The notes under the pieces were generated by a model, which worked only from the letters and a program-made list of their open reading frames with translations, was not told the origin of the DNA and ran no database searches. Below, piece after piece: positions 17,390 through 26,461 of a stretch of DNA of 64,000 bases; position 1 is the stretch's first letter, and each line of letters opens with the position of its first letter. This stretch comes from Thermohalobaculum sp965247385 (GTDB lineage: Bacteria; Pseudomonadota; Alphaproteobacteria; Rhodobacterales; Rhodobacteraceae). The position numbers and the translations under genes are program-made. The stretch lies in contig CBDFHG010000006.1 of the NCBI GenBank assembly GCA_965247385.1, positions 310,001 to 374,000 on the forward strand. The letters are read 5' to 3'.

Positions 17390-18001
17390 TCAGTGATCGA
17401 AAATATCCGTCTCGGACCAACCTTCCAGATCGAGCATCGCCCGGTCGGGGAGGAAGCGGAAACAGGTGTCAGCCAGCGCGGTGCGGCCCTCGCGGGCCAG
17501 ACGCGCCTCCAGTTCGGCCTTCAGCCGGTGCAAGTATAGAACGTCCGAGGCGGCATATTCCAGTTGCGCCTCGCTCAAATCTTCCGCGCCCCAATCCGAC
17601 GACTGCTGCTGCTTCGAGATATCGACCCCGATCAGCTCCTGGCACAGGTTGCGCAGCCCATGCCGGTCGGTCGAGGTGCGGCACAGCTTCGAGGCGATCT
17701 TGGTGCACCAGACCGGCCGCGAGACGGCGCCGAAAGCATGCGCCATCACGGCGATGTCGAAGCGGCCGAAATGGAACAGCTTCAGGGTTTTGCGGTCGCG
17801 CAACAGGCGGGCCAGGTTCGGCGCCTTCTTCTGCCCCTTGGCGATCTGCACCAGATGCGCATTGCCGTCGCCGGAGGAGAGCTGCACCAGGCACAGCCGG
17901 TCGCGGTGCGGGTTCAGCCCCATGGTCTCGCTGTCGATGGCCACCACCGGCCCGAGATCGAGCCCGTCGGGCAGGTCATTCTGATAGAGGGCATTCGTCA
18001 T
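17390..18001 (-). CDS. rnd: ribonuclease D, short form
   Basis: A 3'-5' exoribonuclease of the DEDDy group. The acidic residues are visible in VAIDSETMGL, in HFGRFD and in YAASDVLYL. At 203 residues it has only the nuclease domain and lacks the HRDC domain of E. coli RNase D, as is usual for this alphaproteobacterial subgroup. It is the first gene of the rnd-kdsD-lpt block, and the tRNA-Leu gene lies just upstream. Confidence 0.92.
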   Translation of the reverse strand: MTNALYQNDLPDGLDLGPVVAIDSETMGLNPHRDRLCLVQLSSGDGNAHLVQIAKGQKKAPNLARLLRDRKTLKLFHFGRFDIAVMAHAFGAVSRPVWCTKIASKLCRTSTDRHGLRNLCQELIGVDISKQQQSSDWGAEDLSEAQLEYAASDVLYLHRLKAELEARLAREGRTALADTCFRFLPDRAMLDLEGWSETDIFDH

Positions 18002-18045
18002 ATCTGATCTCTCATCCCGTCCCGCGCCTCGTTGCGGGGGGAGAG

Positions 18046-18132
18046 TGGTGCCCAGGAGAAGACTCGAACTTCCACTTCCCGGAGGAAACTAGCACCTGAA
18101 GCTAGCGCGTCTACCAATTCCGCCACCTGGGC
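18046..18132 (-). tRNA. tRNA-Leu (CAG)
   Basis: The complementary strand folds as a class II tRNA of 87 nt. Acceptor arms GCCCAGG and CCTGGGC close it, followed by A and an encoded CCA. The anticodon stem GCTAGC/GCTAG surrounds loop TTCAGGT, giving anticodon CAG. A long variable arm and a T arm with GTTCGAGTC are present. Confidence 0.95.
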
Positions 18133-18287
18133 CCAGCACCGCTCGCCTTGCGACGCGATGGCTGATCTAGCGGCGGCGGGGGGGGATGTCAACGGGGGCC
18201 GGGCCGGGAATCTCCGAACAACGTCGGCTGGGTCGTCCCGGCCCGCCACTGCGCCCGACCCGGTGCAATGGCGGGTTTGAAAATCCG

Positions 18288-18955
18288 CAGGGGAATCGCA
18301 TGAAGGTATGCGGTCAAAATGGATTTGAGGAATTGATTGTTCCAGCCGGTTTTTTGCGCATGACCCGGAGTGATTTTTTCTGTTTTGCCCTGTTGAGCAA
18401 GTTCATCGCCATGTGTTTGATGACGGTGAAGTTTTTGCGAGCGTGGTCTTTTCGCACCCTGCAATCGTCATCCCTGAATACGACGTCCAGCACCCAATGA
18501 AGGCGGTTTTCGATACCCCCCCAATGCGACCGAACGGCGGTGGCAAATACGGTGGCAAATACGGCGGCAAATACGGCGGCAAACACGGGCGCATCCGCAG
18601 GTCGTGAACTGATGAAGGAACGCGTCTGCACCGACGATTTCCCATTCACCTCCCGGCGCGATGTCACACAGCCTGTTGATGTAAGACCACGCCAATGCGG
18701 ATGGCGCTCTTTGAGCCAACTGATCTTATCGCATATCCGGTAGCGGCGGGTTTCAATGCGCCCCTTATCTCCATCAACCGTTTGCAAGCAGTCACTGTTA
18801 TCACAGCCGATACCATCGAACCATAGCTTGACATCCTGATGGATCGTCTTCTGATTGCCCTTCAAAGCAAGGACATAATCGGCTTTACGATCTCGGGTTT
18901 TCTGCGCGATTGCCTTCTGACACCCCATCGCGTCCAGCGTTACAATGCACCCCTT
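18288..18955 (-). mobile_element. ISAs1-family element, 3' part only
   Basis: The transposase reads from TLDAMGCQKAIAQK (catalytic region) through YVLALKGNQK and SHWGGIENRLHWVLDVV to the same end as the copy at 1-294, but inverted. The 5' half is missing. At about 18955 the sequence switches to the end of an ISNCY transposase, so a later event deleted or replaced it. Confidence 0.8.
18542..18589 (-). repeat. 12-bp tandem repeat, four units, in ISAs1 transposase
   Basis: Four units of the complement of GTATTTGCCGCC encode repeated V-F-A-A or V-F-A-T between the motifs ISSRPADA and AVRSHWG. Other ISAs1 transposases have only a few residues there, so the tract is an in-frame expansion. Confidence 0.8.
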
Positions 18956-19273
18956 AAGGAACACTTGGCCAGCCTTCTCATGACCATGAACCTGCTCGCC
19001 TTCGCGTTCCACACGGTCTGTGACCCGGTGGCCAAGCGCTGGCATGAGGCACGTGAAGCGTTCGGCGCGCGACGGCGGTTCTTCGAGGACCCGCGGAGCA
19101 TCACCGGATATCACCTGTTCACCGACTGGGACGCGCTCATCCGCACGATGATAACCGGCGAACTGCCGCCGGAACCAAAAGTGCGCTAAAGCACCCGCAC
19201 AAGCCTCAGCACAACACAAAACTGAGAAGACGGAAGATCATCGCAGAAAATCAAACCATAATGAGAATTGCTG
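18956..19273 (+). mobile_element. ISNCY-type element, 3' remnant
   Basis: It encodes the last 78 or so residues of the same transposase found whole at 20179-21483 (NLLAFAFHTVCDPVAKRWHE to the stop) and ends at the same terminal repeat, CCATAATGAGAATTGCTG. It is in direct orientation to the complete copy. Confidence 0.8.
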
Positions 19274-19291
19274 GTGGTGATGCGCTGTCGC

Positions 19292-19741
19292 TTACATGCA
19301 AAGCGTAAATCGCTTGTCGTAGCCAGCGATACTGAAATAGCCTCGGCAAAGAATGTCGCGCCCCAAAAGCACTGAGTAAAGCGGATTATTAGTCTTGAAC
19401 TCCATGACTTAATGATTTTCGATCATCAAGGCTTGAATTTGCCCCAAATCAGTCGTCTGGTCACCAAACCGCAACGCAATATCGGCCATATATATATTTG
19501 CGGCTTGAACCGCATTCGCCGATTCCATTTGTCCCTTGCCAATCAAAGGTAAGGCCACGGCCGCAACAATTTCAGAACTAATACAGGTGACCGAAGCTCC
19601 GGTATCAATTAGAGCGACAAACTCGTGTATTGCAGGTGCATCGCCGCCATTGCGAGCGGTGTTAAACGAATTTGGAAGTGCAAATCCCAATGGGATTAAC
19701 GGTCCGACAGAAGGGTCAAACGTTATGCTGGTGCACGGCAT
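19292..19741 (-). pseudogene. retropepsin-like aspartic protease, in-frame stop
   Basis: The product shows the aspartyl-protease motif FVALIDTGASVTCIS, a middle strand region, and a C-terminal YSVLLGRDILCRGYF with a flap-like end typical of bacterial retropepsin-like proteins. A TAA at 19409-19411 interrupts the frame between LMIENH and VMEFKTNN; the frame then continues to a stop at 19292-19294. It is therefore a nonsense pseudogene of about 150 codons. The start at 19741 overlaps the upstream small gene by 26 bp. Confidence 0.65.
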
Positions 19742-19982
19742 GAGAGAAATATCCAAAGTCTGCCACAATAGTGGTAATTTGTTGGATCGAAAACAATCCA
19801 TCATCAAACCGTTCCTGACCAAAGAGAACAGCATCGCGTGCAGAGTCAAACCGCTCCACAATCTTCTCGTCACGCATGAGCACAAATCTTCCACCCTGCG
19901 AGGATTGAAGTTGTGGCAACATCGTTTGAAACGCCTTGTAGTTTTGGTCTACGGCATTTTGAAGTTTTTCGCTGTTCGACAT
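19716..19982 (-). CDS. small DUF5678-like protein next to retropepsin gene
   Basis: An 88-residue soluble protein. The segment GRFVLMRDEKIVERFDSARDA resembles DUF5678, a small domain often encoded beside retropepsin-like proteases. The start at 19982 is chosen because AGGAGG lies 7 bases upstream, while the ATG at 19988 is too close. Its end overlaps the protease gene, so the two were co-translated. Function unknown. Confidence 0.6.
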   Translation of the reverse strand: MSNSEKLQNAVDQNYKAFQTMLPQLQSSQGGRFVLMRDEKIVERFDSARDAVLFGQERFDDGLFSIQQITTIVADFGYFSHAVHQHNV

Positions 19983-20122
19983 AGCCATTCCTCCTGCCAG
20001 AAGGCTAACATCACGCTACCATTCGGGCACCCTATACCCACGCCGCCGGAGTTCACAAGAAAAAACCCCCCGATGTTAGTAGCACATAAACTGTTCGGTC
20101 TTGTCGCCACTCTGTCCGTCTC

Positions 20123-21567
20123 CAGCAATTCTCATTATGGCGTTACTAAAGGGGATTCCCAAGGCGGCAAATATATGAATGATACCATATGTGGTTATCG
20201 GTTCGCTCATAGACACTCTGCGTAGCCGTTGCGCGATGTTCCCCGACATGCGCACGGGGAGCAATTTGAGCGACACTATGGCCGATATCGGCATGGCTGC
20301 ATTTTCGGTATTTTTTATCCAGAGCCCGTCCTTTTTATCGCATCAGCGGGCGTTGGAAAAGCGTCGGGCGCGGTCGAACTGCGAGACGCTGTTCGCCATT
20401 GAGAAGATCCCTACCGACAATCATGTTCGCACAATGCTTGATCCGGTGGAACCCGATGGGCTGTTCGCGTTGTTCGGGCAAGCCCTTGGCTTGCTTGCAG
20501 ACAGAGGCGGTCTGAAGGATTTTCAGAAGCTCGGCGGACGGCTTCTGATTGCCCTTGACGGCACCGAGTATTTCACCTCGCAAAAGCTTCATTGCCCGAA
20601 TTGCTCGCAGCGCAAACGCCATAACGGCGTCATGGAATATTACCACTCCATGCTCTCGGCGGCGGTGGTGGCACCTGGCCATAATTGTGCCATGGTGCTT
20701 GAGCCGGAGTTCATCGCACCGCAGGACGGACATGACAAACAGGACTGCGAAAATGCCGCCACGAAGCGCTGGCTTTGCCGCTTCGGGCCGCAATACGCGC
20801 ATCTCGGGCCGGTCTATCTGGGCGATGATCTATATTCCCGTCAGCCGATTTGCGAGTCGGTTCAACGGGTTGGCGGCAATTTCATCTTCACCGCCAAACC
20901 CTCCTCGCACCGCTGCCTCTACGAATGGCTCCATGGCGTCGAATTGCCGAGCCTTGAGAAAAAGCTGAAAAAGGGCCGCAGCGTCGTTACTCATCGCTAC
21001 CGCTGGATGGAAGATGTTCCCCTCCGTGACGGGAAAGACGCATTGCATGTCAATTGGCTTCAGATCGAGATCATCAACAAAGCCGGCAAGGTGACCTACA
21101 CCAACAGCTTCGTCACCGATCTGCCGGTCAACGAAGAAACCGTCGTCGAGTTGGCCACCTGTGGCCGGGCGCGCTGGAAGATCGAGAACGAAACTTTCAA
21201 TACCCTGAAGACCAGGGGTTACCATCTGGAGCACAATTTCGGCCATGGCAAGGAACACCTGGCCAACCTTCTCATAACCATGAACCTGCTCGCCTTCGCG
21301 TTCCACACGGTCTGTGACCTGGTGGCCAAGCGCTGGCATGAGGCACGTGAAGCGTTCGGCGCGCGACGGCAGTTCTTCCAGGACCTGCGGAGCATCACCG
21401 GATATCACCTGTTCACCGACCGGGGCGCGCTCATCCGCACGATGATAACCGGCGAACCGCCGCCGGAACCAAAACTGCGCTAAAGCACCCGCTCAAGCCT
21501 CAGCACAACACAAAAATGAGAAGACAAAACATCATCGCAGAAAATCAAGCCATAATGAGAATTGCTG
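20123..21567 (+). mobile_element. ISNCY-type insertion sequence, complete
   Basis: A 1445-bp element with 18-bp perfect ends: CAGCAATTCTCATTATGG on the left and its complement on the right. No target duplication is visible on either side. With the partial copy ending at 19273 it encloses a gene pair in direct orientation, like a composite transposon. Confidence 0.82.
20179..21483 (+). CDS. ISNCY-type (DDE) transposase
   Basis: A 434-residue DDE transposase. The first catalytic aspartate lies in LLIALDGTEYFTSQKLHCPN, the motif that distinguishes this group. Later marks are MEYYHSMLSAAVV, VYLGDDLYSRQPICE and the acidic end motif RWKIENETFNTLKTRGYHL. The frame is complete in an element with matching ends. 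The exact family name rests on recalled similarity to ISDol1-like elements. Confidence 0.85.
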   Translation: MIPYVVIGSLIDTLRSRCAMFPDMRTGSNLSDTMADIGMAAFSVFFIQSPSFLSHQRALEKRRARSNCETLFAIEKIPTDNHVRTMLDPVEPDGLFALFGQALGLLADRGGLKDFQKLGGRLLIALDGTEYFTSQKLHCPNCSQRKRHNGVMEYYHSMLSAAVVAPGHNCAMVLEPEFIAPQDGHDKQDCENAATKRWLCRFGPQYAHLGPVYLGDDLYSRQPICESVQRVGGNFIFTAKPSSHRCLYEWLHGVELPSLEKKLKKGRSVVTHRYRWMEDVPLRDGKDALHVNWLQIEIINKAGKVTYTNSFVTDLPVNEETVVELATCGRARWKIENETFNTLKTRGYHLEHNFGHGKEHLANLLITMNLLAFAFHTVCDLVAKRWHEAREAFGARRQFFQDLRSITGYHLFTDRGALIRTMITGEPPPEPKLR

Positions 21568-21740
21568 TTAGCCATGCGTCACCCTTGAATCGATTTCTAT
21601 TGTTTTTCAATATGGTGGGGTTGCGTGCACATTGCACGGGCACGCCGCCGATCGCATATCCGGCAAAACGCCCACTTGCCCCGGCCCGCCCCTCGGCCTA
21701 AACCTGTGGCATCGTCCAGCCCGCGCGAGGAGACGCCGCG

Positions 21741-22706
21741 ATGCCCGATCATTCCCCCCTCGTCACCATCATCGGCGGCTCCGGCTTTGTCGGCCGCCAC
21801 ATCGCCCAGCGCATGGCGCGCCGCGGCTGGCGGGTGCGGGTGGCCTGCCGCCGCCCGAACGAGGCGATGAATGTCAAAACTTACGGCACCGTCGGCCAGG
21901 TCGAGCCGGTCCAGTGCAATATCCGCGACGAGGCCTCAACCCGCGCGGTGATCCAGGGCGCGGATGCGGTGGTCAACTGCGTCGGGCTGCTGTCCGAATG
22001 GGGCCGCAACACCTTCGACGCCTGCATGGCCGAGGGCGCGGGCCGGGTGGCGCGGCTGGCGGCCGAGGATGGGGCGGCGCAGATGGTCCACCTCTCGGCC
22101 ATCGGCGCCAACGCCGACAGCAATTCGGATTACGCCCGCTGCAAGGCGGCGGGCGAGGTCGCCGTCAGTGCCGCCTTCCCGGGTTCCGTGATTCTGCGCC
22201 CCTCGGTGGTGTTCGGGCAGGACGACGGCTTTTTCAACCGCTTCGCCGGAATGGCCCGGCTGATACCGCTGGTCCTGCCGACCGTCGGCGCGGGGACCAG
22301 GTTTCAACCGGTCTGGGTCGAGGACGTGGCCGAGGCCGCCGCCAAGGCTGCCTGCGGCGAGGCCGGTCCGGGGACATACGAGCTTGGCGGCCCCACGGTC
22401 TATACCCTCCGCGAGGTCATCGGGTTGATGCTCAGGGTAACCCGCCGCCGCCGCCTGATCGTCAACCTCCCGTTCTTCGTCGCCCGCATGCAGGCATGGT
22501 TCCTGCAGATGCTGCCGAACCCGCTGCTGACGGTGGATCAGGTCAAGCTGCTGGAGCACGATAACGTGGTGGCGGACAGTGCGAAGACCCTGGCCGACTT
22601 AGGTGTAAATCCCACCGCCGCCGAAGGTGTGATCGAGAGCTACCTCTACGCCTATCGCCCTCAGGGCCAGTACACCCAACTCACCGAGAATGGCGGCGAG
22701 ACCTGA
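21741..22706 (+). CDS. NDUFA9-type NAD(P)-binding protein
   Basis: A 321-residue atypical short-chain dehydrogenase. The Rossmann loop is GGSGFVGRHIAQRMARRG. NCVGLLSEWG and VVFGQDDGFFNRF match the complex I NDUFA9-like family common in alphaproteobacteria. In mitochondria the homologue is a structural complex I subunit that binds NADPH; the bacterial role is unproven. GAGGAGA precedes the start. It stands alone after the ISNCY element. Confidence 0.85.
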   Translation: MPDHSPLVTIIGGSGFVGRHIAQRMARRGWRVRVACRRPNEAMNVKTYGTVGQVEPVQCNIRDEASTRAVIQGADAVVNCVGLLSEWGRNTFDACMAEGAGRVARLAAEDGAAQMVHLSAIGANADSNSDYARCKAAGEVAVSAAFPGSVILRPSVVFGQDDGFFNRFAGMARLIPLVLPTVGAGTRFQPVWVEDVAEAAAKAACGEAGPGTYELGGPTVYTLREVIGLMLRVTRRRRLIVNLPFFVARMQAWFLQMLPNPLLTVDQVKLLEHDNVVADSAKTLADLGVNPTAAEGVIESYLYAYRPQGQYTQLTENGGET

Positions 22707-22805
22707 TTACGACCGTAAAATCCGGATTTGGAGCACGATCCGACGCGCGCAGCAGGCAGACCCCCCGGTTCATTTTCGGGGAATGGGACGCCAGCACCCA
22801 AGCTG

Positions 22806-23612
22806 TTATGAATAAGCCATTCCCAGCAACCCGACCCCCAGCGCCAGCCGGTAGATCACAAAGGGAAGCATCGTCCATTCGCGGCTGAACATCCGCATCA
22901 TCACGCTCAGTGCCCCCAGTGCGGCGCAAAATGACAGCGCCGCGCCCAGGCCCAACTCCGCCGATACCGCCAGATTGCCGTCGCGGATCAGACCGGCGGT
23001 TTCCAGTGTGCCCGCCGCCAGGATAACCGGCATCGCCATCATCATCGACAGTCGGGCGGCATCTGTGCGCTCGAAGCCGAGGAACCGGGCCATGGTCATG
23101 GTAATGCCGGAACGGCTGGTGCCAGGCACCAGCGCCAGCGCCTGGGCCAGGCCCATCAGGATCGCGTCGTTCAATGTCCAGCCGCCAGAATCCCGAGCCC
23201 GCGACCCGACCCGGTCCGCGAGCCACAGCAACACGCCACCCAACAGCGTTGCCCAGCCGATTATCTCAAGCGTCCGCAGCGCCTCGACCAGCCCGAAGGC
23301 CTTCAGGATCAGGCCAGCGATCACTGCCGGGACGGTTGCCAGTGCGACCAGCAGGAACCCGCGCGCTTCATTGCTTCCCGTGTTCCCGCGCAGCACATCC
23401 ACCAGCCCGGTCAGCAGAAATCCGGCCTCGCGGCGAAAAAACACACACACCGCCGCCAATGTGCCCATATGCACCGCCACATCCATGGTGACACCCTGAT
23501 CGGGGCGCCCGGTCAGGATTGGCCACAGCGCCAGATGCCCCGAGGAAGAAATCGGCAGAAACTCGGTGATGCCCTGGATCAGCGCCAGTACGATAATGTC
23601 GAAAAGGTTCAT
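22806..23612 (-). CDS. uppP: undecaprenyl-diphosphatase
   Basis: UppP removes one phosphate from undecaprenyl diphosphate so the lipid carrier of cell-wall synthesis can be reused. The 268-residue membrane protein has both conserved motifs, GITEFLPISSSGHL at residue 14 onward and VPGTSRSGITM in the C-terminal half, plus about eight hydrophobic spans. It is convergent with the NDUFA9-type gene. Confidence 0.95.
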   Translation of the reverse strand: MNLFDIIVLALIQGITEFLPISSSGHLALWPILTGRPDQGVTMDVAVHMGTLAAVCVFFRREAGFLLTGLVDVLRGNTGSNEARGFLLVALATVPAVIAGLILKAFGLVEALRTLEIIGWATLLGGVLLWLADRVGSRARDSGGWTLNDAILMGLAQALALVPGTSRSGITMTMARFLGFERTDAARLSMMMAMPVILAAGTLETAGLIRDGNLAVSAELGLGAALSFCAALGALSVMMRMFSREWTMLPFVIYRLALGVGLLGMAYS

Positions 23613-23975
23613 GTCCGGATCCGTCGCGAAGCGGTGTTCGCACAGTCCTAGAGCAAGTTCCCTCCGGATGGAATCACCATCGCCACGGGTGTTGTTGCCT
23701 CGCCTCGGGGCCGGACTGGAAGCCGCGCCGGGAGCACTACCAAACCACTACCAAACCACCACCGTTGGATTCGGACTGGGGCAGTGTTTGTCTTCATTAA
23801 TGATTCTTGATATAAGTCAGGTCTACTGACATAGTAACCTGATTATGCGCACGCACTTTTTCATCAGGAGGGAAAAAACATGATAATATGACAGTAACAC
23901 TGACTTTATTTCCATCTGACCACCGGTTAATGATGTGTTGCACCAAGATTACGAAACCCGGAACGGATATGCCCG
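23613..23975. other. intergenic region upstream of uppP and gltD
   Basis: About 360 bases without a convincing gene. The part near 23780-23940 is AT-rich and probably holds the gltD promoter, but I could not define -35/-10 or -24/-12 boxes. At 23733-23763 repeated CCACTACCAAA units form one arm of an inverted repeat whose other arm follows gltD. Confidence 0.5.
23733..23763 (+). repeat. inverted repeat arm upstream of gltD
   Basis: GCACTACCAAACC-type units repeated two to three times. The complement, in the form GGTGTTTTGGTAGTGC, occurs at 25443-25471 after gltD. The arms are imperfect and about 1.7 kb apart. Confidence 0.5.
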
Positions 23976-25421
23976 ATGGTCCAGAAGATGCTCAAATTCA
24001 TCTCGCTCGAACGCGAGATGCCGGAGAAGCGCGCTGCGAAGGAGCGGGCGCATGATTTCGGCGAGGTTTATCGGGAATATGCCGCCAGGAAAGCCGCGGA
24101 TCAGGCCGGGCGTTGCTCGCAATGCGGGGTGCCGTTTTGCCAGACCCATTGCCCGTTGCACAACAACATCCCCGACTGGCTGAAGCTGACCGCCGAGGGG
24201 CGGCTGCGTGAAGCCTATGACCTCAGCCAGGCGACCAACACCTTCCCCGAGATCTGCGGCCGCATCTGCCCGCAGGATCGCCTGTGCGAGGGCAGCTGCG
24301 TCATCGAGCAATCCGGCCACGGCACCGTCACCATTGGTGCTGTCGAGAAATACCTCACCGACATGGCGTTCGAGGAAGGCTGGATCGAACCGGTCCGCCC
24401 GGTCACCGAGCGCCCCGAATCCGTCGGCATCATCGGTGCCGGGCCCGCCGGGCTGGCCGCCGCGGACCGGTTGCGCCGGATGGGTTTCCAGGTCACCGTC
24501 TACGATCGCCATGACCGTGCCGGCGGCCTGCTGACCTACGGCATCCCCGGATTCAAGCTGGAGAAGGATGTGGTCATGCGCCGCAACGCCCAGCTTGAGG
24601 AGGCTGGCGTGACGTTCGTCCACAACTGCGAGGTCGGTGGTGATGCGGGCGGAACCATTTCCTTCGCCACGATCCGCGAGACACACGCCGCGGTGCTGAT
24701 CGCCACCGGCGTCTACAAGAGCCGCGATCTGGGCGGACCTGGATCGGGCGTGGCCGGCATCGTCCAGGCCATCGACTACCTGACCGCATCGAATCGCAAA
24801 GGTTTCGGCGACACGGTGGCCGCCTTCGACAGCGGCGAGCTTGACGCCAACGGCAAGCGTGTCGTCGTCATCGGTGGTGGCGACACGGCGATGGACTGTG
24901 TGCGGACCGCCGTCCGGCAAGGCGCCACGAGTGTCAAATGCCTCTACCGCCGCGACCGCGCCAACATGCCGGGCTCGATGCGCGAGGTGAACAATGCCGA
25001 GGAAGAGGGCGTCGAATTCGTTTGGCTGACCGCACCGAAGGGCTTCACCGGGGACGCGACGCTAACCGGGGTGAAGGCTGCCAAGATATCCCTCGGCCTG
25101 CCCGATGTCACCGGGCGGCAAACTCCGGAACCGATCCCCGGATCGGACTACACCGAACCCTGCGACCTGGCCATCAAGGCGCTGGGATTCGAGCCCGAGG
25201 AATTGGTCCGCCTGTGGGACGCGGAGGGGCTGGAGGTGACCGGCTGGGGCACCGTCAGGGCCCCGTTCGACACCCACGCCACCTCGATTCCCGGGGTCTA
25301 CGTGGCGGGCGACATCCAGCGCGGAGCGTCGTTGGTGGTCTGGGCCATCCGCGATGGCCGCGAGGCGGCGGACGCGATTGCCGAGCAGTTGAACGGGGCG
25401 GCAAGGGTGGCGGCGGAATGA
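23976..25421 (+). CDS. gltD: glutamate synthase small subunit
   Basis: GltD oxidises NADPH and passes electrons to the large subunit for glutamate synthesis from glutamine and 2-oxoglutarate. The 481-residue protein has two N-terminal cysteine clusters for 4Fe-4S centres (CSQCGVPFCQTHCP and CGRICPQDRLCEGSC), an FAD loop IGAGPAGLAAADRL and an NADPH loop GGGDTAMDC. The partner gltB is not adjacent but 1.2 kb downstream on the same strand, separated by three small genes. Confidence 0.96.
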   Translation: MVQKMLKFISLEREMPEKRAAKERAHDFGEVYREYAARKAADQAGRCSQCGVPFCQTHCPLHNNIPDWLKLTAEGRLREAYDLSQATNTFPEICGRICPQDRLCEGSCVIEQSGHGTVTIGAVEKYLTDMAFEEGWIEPVRPVTERPESVGIIGAGPAGLAAADRLRRMGFQVTVYDRHDRAGGLLTYGIPGFKLEKDVVMRRNAQLEEAGVTFVHNCEVGGDAGGTISFATIRETHAAVLIATGVYKSRDLGGPGSGVAGIVQAIDYLTASNRKGFGDTVAAFDSGELDANGKRVVVIGGGDTAMDCVRTAVRQGATSVKCLYRRDRANMPGSMREVNNAEEEGVEFVWLTAPKGFTGDATLTGVKAAKISLGLPDVTGRQTPEPIPGSDYTEPCDLAIKALGFEPEELVRLWDAEGLEVTGWGTVRAPFDTHATSIPGVYVAGDIQRGASLVVWAIRDGREAADAIAEQLNGAARVAAE

Positions 25422-25442
25422 GGTTTTGGCGCGATTCCTTCG

Positions 25443-25471
25443 GCGGTGTTTTGGTGGTGTTTTGGTAGTGC
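25443..25471 (+). repeat. inverted repeat arm downstream of gltD
   Basis: CGGTGTTTTGGTGGTG followed by TTTTGGTAGTGC is the near-complement of the tract at 23733-23763. Confidence 0.5.
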
Positions 25472-25499
25472 TGAATGGACGTGCTTTGGCAGTGTTGAA

Positions 25500-25536
25500 G
25501 GAACGTCAGGAAACGTGAAGGAACGTTGAGGAACGT
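25500..25536 (+). repeat. four spaced GGAACGT repeats
   Basis: GGAACGT occurs at 25500, 25520 and 25530, with GGAAACGT at 25509, spaced about 10 bases apart. Near-helical phasing could suit a DNA-binding protein; no function can be assigned. Confidence 0.4.
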
Positions 25537-25548
25537 GAACGAAGGATG

Positions 25549-25566
25549 AAAGGGCCAGCGCCCTTT
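25549..25566 (+). terminator. hairpin after gltD
   Basis: AAAGGGC-CAGC-GCCCTTT is a perfect 7-bp stem with a 4-base loop. No T run follows, so it may be a weak terminator or a 5' leader hairpin of the GFA genes. Confidence 0.45.
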
Positions 25567-25619
25567 CCCCAATGTCTCGAGAGACTTAACAGAACGTTTC
25601 GCGCTGAGGAGAAGATCGG

Positions 25620-26030
25620 ATGCAGATCACCGGGCAATGCCTCTGCGGTGCGGTTGCCTTCACCGGCACCCCGTGCCCGGATAACGGGATCAGCGTTTGC
25701 CATTGCGGCCAGTGCCGGCGTTGGGGTTCGGGGCCGTTTATGTCGATCGGTTTTGCCGATGGCGTCACCCTGACCAAATCCGAGGGGCTGGTCTGGTACG
25801 TCTCATCCGACCACGGCGAGCGCGGCTTCTGCCGCCACTGTGGCTCGGCACTGTTCTGGCGCGAAGCGAGGGTCGAGCGCGACTGGGATGTGTCCGTCGG
25901 CACCCTCGCCGAGGGGCATGGCCAGCGGATCGTCGAGCATATCTGGATCGACGACAAACCGGAGTTCTACGATTTCGCCGATGACGCACCGCGCAAGACT
26001 GCCGCGCAGTGCCTGGCCGAGAAAAGGTGA
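25620..26030 (+). CDS. GFA-family (CENP-V/GFA domain) protein, copy 1
   Basis: A 136-residue zinc-binding protein of the glutathione-dependent formaldehyde-activating (GFA) fold. Cysteines are placed as in the family: CLCGAVAF, VCHCGQCRRW and FCRHCGSALFW. Most such proteins have no proven formaldehyde activity. GAGGAG lies about 8 bases before the start. A second GFA gene follows after one base, so they arose as a tandem pair. Confidence 0.88.
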   Translation: MQITGQCLCGAVAFTGTPCPDNGISVCHCGQCRRWGSGPFMSIGFADGVTLTKSEGLVWYVSSDHGERGFCRHCGSALFWREARVERDWDVSVGTLAEGHGQRIVEHIWIDDKPEFYDFADDAPRKTAAQCLAEKR

Positions 26031-26031
26031 C

Positions 26032-26457
26032 ATGATGACCGATGCCATGACCGGACAATGCCTGTGCGGCGCAGTGGGCTTCACCGCGAGCGACGTGGCG
26101 CACCAGATCGGGGTCTGCCATTGCGGCCAGTGCCGCCGGGTGTCCAGCGGTCCCTATTTCGCCGTGGCGGCGGGCAGCGTGGCCTTTGAAGGCGAGGAAA
26201 ACCTTGGCCGCTACCGCTCGTCCGATTGGACCGAGCGTGGGTTCTGCAAGGTCTGTGGATCGAACCTGTTCTACCGGATGATCAAGGAAGACCGCTGCAT
26301 GATGGCGGTCGGCAGCTTCGACGACCAGTCGGGGTTCGAACTGTCCCACCAGGTCTTCATCGACGAGAAACCGGATTTCTACGATTTCGCGCAGACAACC
26401 AAGACCTCGACCGGCGACGATTTCTTCGCCCGCTATGCAGCCCGGAAGGAGTCCTGA
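26032..26457 (+). CDS. GFA-family protein, copy 2
   Basis: A 141-residue paralogue of the preceding gene, with CLCGAVGFT, VCHCGQCRRV and FCKVCGSNLFYR, and a shared ending around KPDFYDFA. The two proteins differ at many positions, so the duplication is old or the two were recruited separately. It is in the gltD-gltB interval and probably co-transcribed with gltB. Confidence 0.88.
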   Translation: MMTDAMTGQCLCGAVGFTASDVAHQIGVCHCGQCRRVSSGPYFAVAAGSVAFEGEENLGRYRSSDWTERGFCKVCGSNLFYRMIKEDRCMMAVGSFDDQSGFELSHQVFIDEKPDFYDFAQTTKTSTGDDFFARYAARKES

Positions 26458-26461
26458 GCCC

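Noticed and set aside
18046..18290. tRNA-Leu as attachment site of an integrated element
   Set aside because: The tRNA 3' end faces rnd directly, and no integrase or repeated tRNA end is seen. The ISAs1 piece lies on the 5' side.
18542..18589. CRISPR-like array
   Set aside because: The units are contiguous 12-mers without spacers and encode part of a transposase.
20113..21577. Target duplication around the complete ISNCY element
   Set aside because: Flanking bases GTCCGTCT and TTAGCCAT do not match at any length from 3 to 9.
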